From Prostheceraeus crozeri (taxonomy: Eukaryota; Platyhelminthes; Polycladida; Euryleptidae), in NCBI GenBank assembly GCA_907163375.1, contig CAJQUW010003643.1, positions 62,001 through 126,000 of the forward strand: 64,000 nucleotides of DNA, in the 5' to 3' direction. Numbering within the stretch: the stretch's first letter is position 1; every line of letters starts with the position of its first letter. Positions 61,092-64,000 of the stretch are shown piece after piece. The position numbers and the translations under genes are program-made. A model generated the notes under the pieces. The model saw only the letters and a program-made list of their open reading frames with translations. It did no database searches and was not told where the DNA came from.

Positions 61092-61325
61092 GCTGTTGAA
61101 ATGGTGCACTGTTGTGTCTTTGGATGTATCAACAATACCAATACTGAAGGTTGAATATTAGCTTCTATACAGATTCCTAGCAAAAGCTTCCTTGTTCATT
61201 AAATGGTGTCGAAGCATAGGACGGAAAGACTTTACTCCCAATAAACATAGTCGTGCATGCTCTGACCACTTCGCCGAAGTTGACAAGACGAAGAATCTGC
61301 GATATGCTATGTTGTCTGACCAATA
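61092..61325 (+). pseudogene. THAP zinc-finger fragment, frame-shifted
   Basis: MVHCCVFGCINNTNTEG, then in another frame FYRFLAKASLFIKWCRSIGR, then CSDHF. Cys-x4-Cys at the N-terminus followed by W-C and C-x2-H is the C2CH layout of the THAP DNA-binding domain. About 80 residues, with a stop and frame change between halves. It could come from a THAP-bearing DNA transposon or a host THAP gene copy. Confidence 0.7.
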
Positions 61326-62928
61326 GGGGCCTATCGAAAAAATCAGCCTCTATTTCGCTTGCGATCTAACGCGATCCCATGTCTTAAAGGATTTCAATGA
61401 TTGACTCCCTTTCAAAATGACTTCTGTCTCAAGGTGATCTCAATTAAATGATTTCGCATTGGAATAATTGGCCCCATTCAGGACTACATTTATTTTATTA
61501 TTTAGAAACGATGCGCTACGATGCGATTACACTACGATGCATCGAAATATTCATGTTATCCTAACTTCACTTCAGGCAAAATGATGTGAGCTTACAACCG
61601 GATTCATTGTTTATCATCATGTTTAACGAATAAAATGTGACTTCAGGAATTGTCAGCTGAATTTGATAGCATTTCTCCCATTGTAAGGAGAACCTTTGCA
61701 TAAAAAGAAATGCACCAATAGTAAAAAGTAATCTGCTGCATCTACTCAATTGCTGTGCATGCACATTATTTTCTTTCTCGAAAAACAAGAAGGTTATTGT
61801 TAATTCACTCTCAATGGGAAGATCAACAATGACGTCATCAGGAACTTTAGCATCGCTTTTACGCTCTGACGAGGCTTTCTGTGGACGAGGCGGTTTGGGG
61901 GTCTTTTAGTGGACTGATTAAAGTAGTTAGAGTCAGAGCTTCGATTATTTACAATAAAATGGAAACCGAAAGCCTACGAAGTGCACCTTTAAGGTGTGAA
62001 TACCGATTAATTAACTACTAAATTGCCGGTAATTGTATGATGTGTTGTACTCTAACGCCCTCTTAGTCACGTGTACACTGCAGCATTATGGTGAAACTCT
62101 AATCGACTCAAGATAATTTCGGAATACTGTGTAATACATGTAGTAGGCGTAGGTGTATGTAAAGGCTCTATCAGGATCGTTAGTACCACCACCAACTCTC
62201 GACGATTGAGACTTAGACTTGATGCGAACGGTGTAATACTCAGTCGGAAAGCACCGCCGCATCAGCGCATTCGCTCTCCATGCAAGGTGTGACATAATTG
62301 ACCAGGTTATTTGATGCAATTCGATTTGCAAATTCACTTGTCGATTTTACTCAACTGCTAAGATTACGCGAATTATCATCATTCTGATCATTTTTTCATT
62401 GATGAATCAAAAATTCTCTATCAACCGCAATAACCAAAGTCGACCTAATAGTACAAAAAGGCGGCCGAGGCCCAGTTCATGTCCTTCTCTGATACAACCA
62501 GACATTCAATAGACCGAGATGATTTTACTACTTTAAATGCTTTAGGTACTTCAACTACCTTTTATTTACTTCTAAGTTGAATGGACATAATTTCTTAATT
62601 TCAAGTGCTACTGACGGAATCTCAATCAGGGTGTATAACGATGGAAAAATTTGTTTCTGGAAAACCGGGAAAATCATGGAATTGTGGAATTGAGAGCAGT
62701 AAAGATTAAATATATTTATGACCTATGACAACATTAACGAAATTGCCTACTGGATGAACAAAGAAAAAGAAGAAATTCCATATTTTCCATGCTTCAAATA
62801 TAGCCATTTTTTATGGTTTGAAGATTTGATCAGTAATTGCAAATTCGCAAGAATTTATGATTCAATTATTAATGATTTTAATTTAAAAACATTGTACGTC
62901 TGCTTTATTGATTTTCAGTAATTTGTGA
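61326..62928. other. No gene recognised
   Basis: AT-rich. Short frames only. The 86-residue + frame at 62929-63189 just after it has no domain that I recognise. Confidence 0.4.
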
Positions 62929-63179
62929 GTGAGTATTTTGCACTGTTTTCAGATAGGGAGGCCAGTTGCTGTTATATGCTTTCTTAGTTTGCTGCTGCGC
63001 TTTTCTCCGAAGCTGCGTCCAGATCCACTCTACTGGGTGGGGAAAGCTGCTTTGAAAATGTCCGGAAGGATTGTGTATACTCACTCAGCCGAGGAAATCT
63101 GGATCCCCGGCATTTGGCCTGGTGCTTCGTTTTCTCACGCCGTTGATGTTAGCTTGATCAGGTTGATCGGTCTTCGCCT

Positions 63180-63978
63180 GTGTCAATAGGCGAGTTGCCT
63201 CTGGAGATTATTCATCAGGTTCAGCACTCCCACGCCTTGCGCGTTCATATGCAGTACATGGACGTGAAATCTGAAATGCTACGTGACTCATTTAAATGCA
63301 TCGTGGACAAATGGATGTTCACATCTACATCTGAGTTGCACAAAACTCTTGAGAGAACGGTCGATGGCCTGGACAACTATAAATTCCTACAGGTGGTAAT
63401 GGATGGTCCAAATGTCAATATCGCAACGCATCGTCTGTTTGAAGAACCTCGTAAACATGATGATACACAAATTTCGGACATTTGAAGTTGCACACATCAT
63501 CCACGATGCTCTGTGAACTGGAGACAAATACATTCCGGTGATGAAAATTCGTGAGAAGTTGTTGGGAAATTTTTAAATATCTTCCGTCTCGTTGAGCGGA
63601 TTACTGACATTTCGAAATGACCCACACTTACCAGCCAAGTAATGTGCGACTCGATGAGTTGAGAACGTAGCTGTTGCGGAAGTGATCATCCAGCGATTGC
63701 CAAACTTGCGAGCATATGTCGAAAATATCAAGAAGCAGTCTGACTCGTCGTCCTACAAGAACATAAAGGAAATGCTGAATGATTCTCTGCTTAAAGCCAA
63801 ATTGTGTCCTTTCGTCATGATAACCAAGGAATTTGAGGTTTTCTTGAAGAAATTTCAAGACGACAAGCCCATTGTTCTATTCCTGTTTGAAGCCCTAGAG
63901 AACATAACAAATTTCGCACAATTGAAATCAATTGAAATTGGTTTTGTAGCGATATCAGCCTTAAGATCGGCAGGCTGA
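63180..63978 (+). pseudogene. hAT-like transposase fragment, broken, at window edge
   Basis: The first block reads HALRVHMQYMDVKSEMLRDS, then LDNYKFLQVVMDGPNVN; the last block (from 63682) reads MIIQRLPNLRAYVENIKKQ, then LLKAKLCPFVMITKEFEVFL, then FQDDKPIVLFLFEALENI. These match a BED-finger, hAT-related family common in marine invertebrates, with the typical Q.SMDGPNVN and FLxxFQTDxPMVPFLxExLE motifs. The middle, with DIGSCGLH in intact members, is out of frame. It may continue beyond 64000. Confidence 0.72.
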
Positions 63979-64000
63979 ACGGACATACATAGGAAAGAAT

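Noticed and set aside
62929-63189. LRRCC1 final exon beginning after GTTTTCAG
   Set aside because: The translation is hydrophobic and proline-rich, unlike the coiled-coil C-terminus, and no homology is visible.
1-64000. CRISPR arrays, operons, phage or bacterial defence systems
   Set aside because: Intron-containing animal gene and eukaryotic transposons throughout; the tandem repeats lack spacer structure.

Overview
The window looks like nuclear DNA from an AT-rich, intron-rich invertebrate animal, probably marine; I cannot name the species. The signs are short protein-coding exons with GT-AG splice sites separated by kilobase introns, two kinds of tRNA-derived SINE, an RTE-like LINE tail, a Tc1/mariner relative, and many elements with hAT-style ends (CAG...CTG termini with 8-bp target duplications). 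There are no bacterial operons, CRISPR arrays or rRNA genes.

One host gene dominates. From 15328 to 59644 on the + strand I can chain 25 coding exons, all in compatible phase, into about 894 residues of an LRRCC1 (CLERC) orthologue. LRRCC1 is a centrosomal protein with SDS22-type leucine-rich repeats followed by a long coiled coil. The N-terminus is present. The last roughly 100 residues of the vertebrate protein are not found before the window ends. Introns hold almost all the mobile DNA.

Layout. 1-5871: intergenic, with a 618-bp hAT-type element and copies of a GGGCCTATTTCAAT-ended repeat. 5872-8448: a Tc1/mariner-like transposon with about 100-bp inverted ends, interrupted by an RTE-like LINE tail and a 726-bp foldback element. 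9349-9640: a decayed duplicate of LRRCC1 first-coding-exon DNA. 9793-13788: a 4.0-kb element with hAT ends that carries a GGGCCC-rich minisatellite. 15328-23143: LRR exons and a low-complexity linker. 25580-31290: a three-layer nest (foldback element, then a 5.0-kb hAT, then a 983-bp hAT derivative). 31557-33455: coiled-coil exons. 33456-41722: a large intron with a broken gene of unknown family and an 1888-bp element. 41723-47345: further exons with small repeats. 47346-54506: a large intron with a 2.9-kb element whose ends are arrays of palindromic repeats, and a decayed retroelement GIY-YIG fragment. 54507-59644: last exons seen. 59645-64000: fragments of a THAP zinc finger and a hAT-like transposase.

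I see no new multi-gene system. The most notable items are the fully phased LRRCC1 model, the nested insertions dated by target duplications and empty sites, and the unclassified 2.9-kb palindromic-end element.
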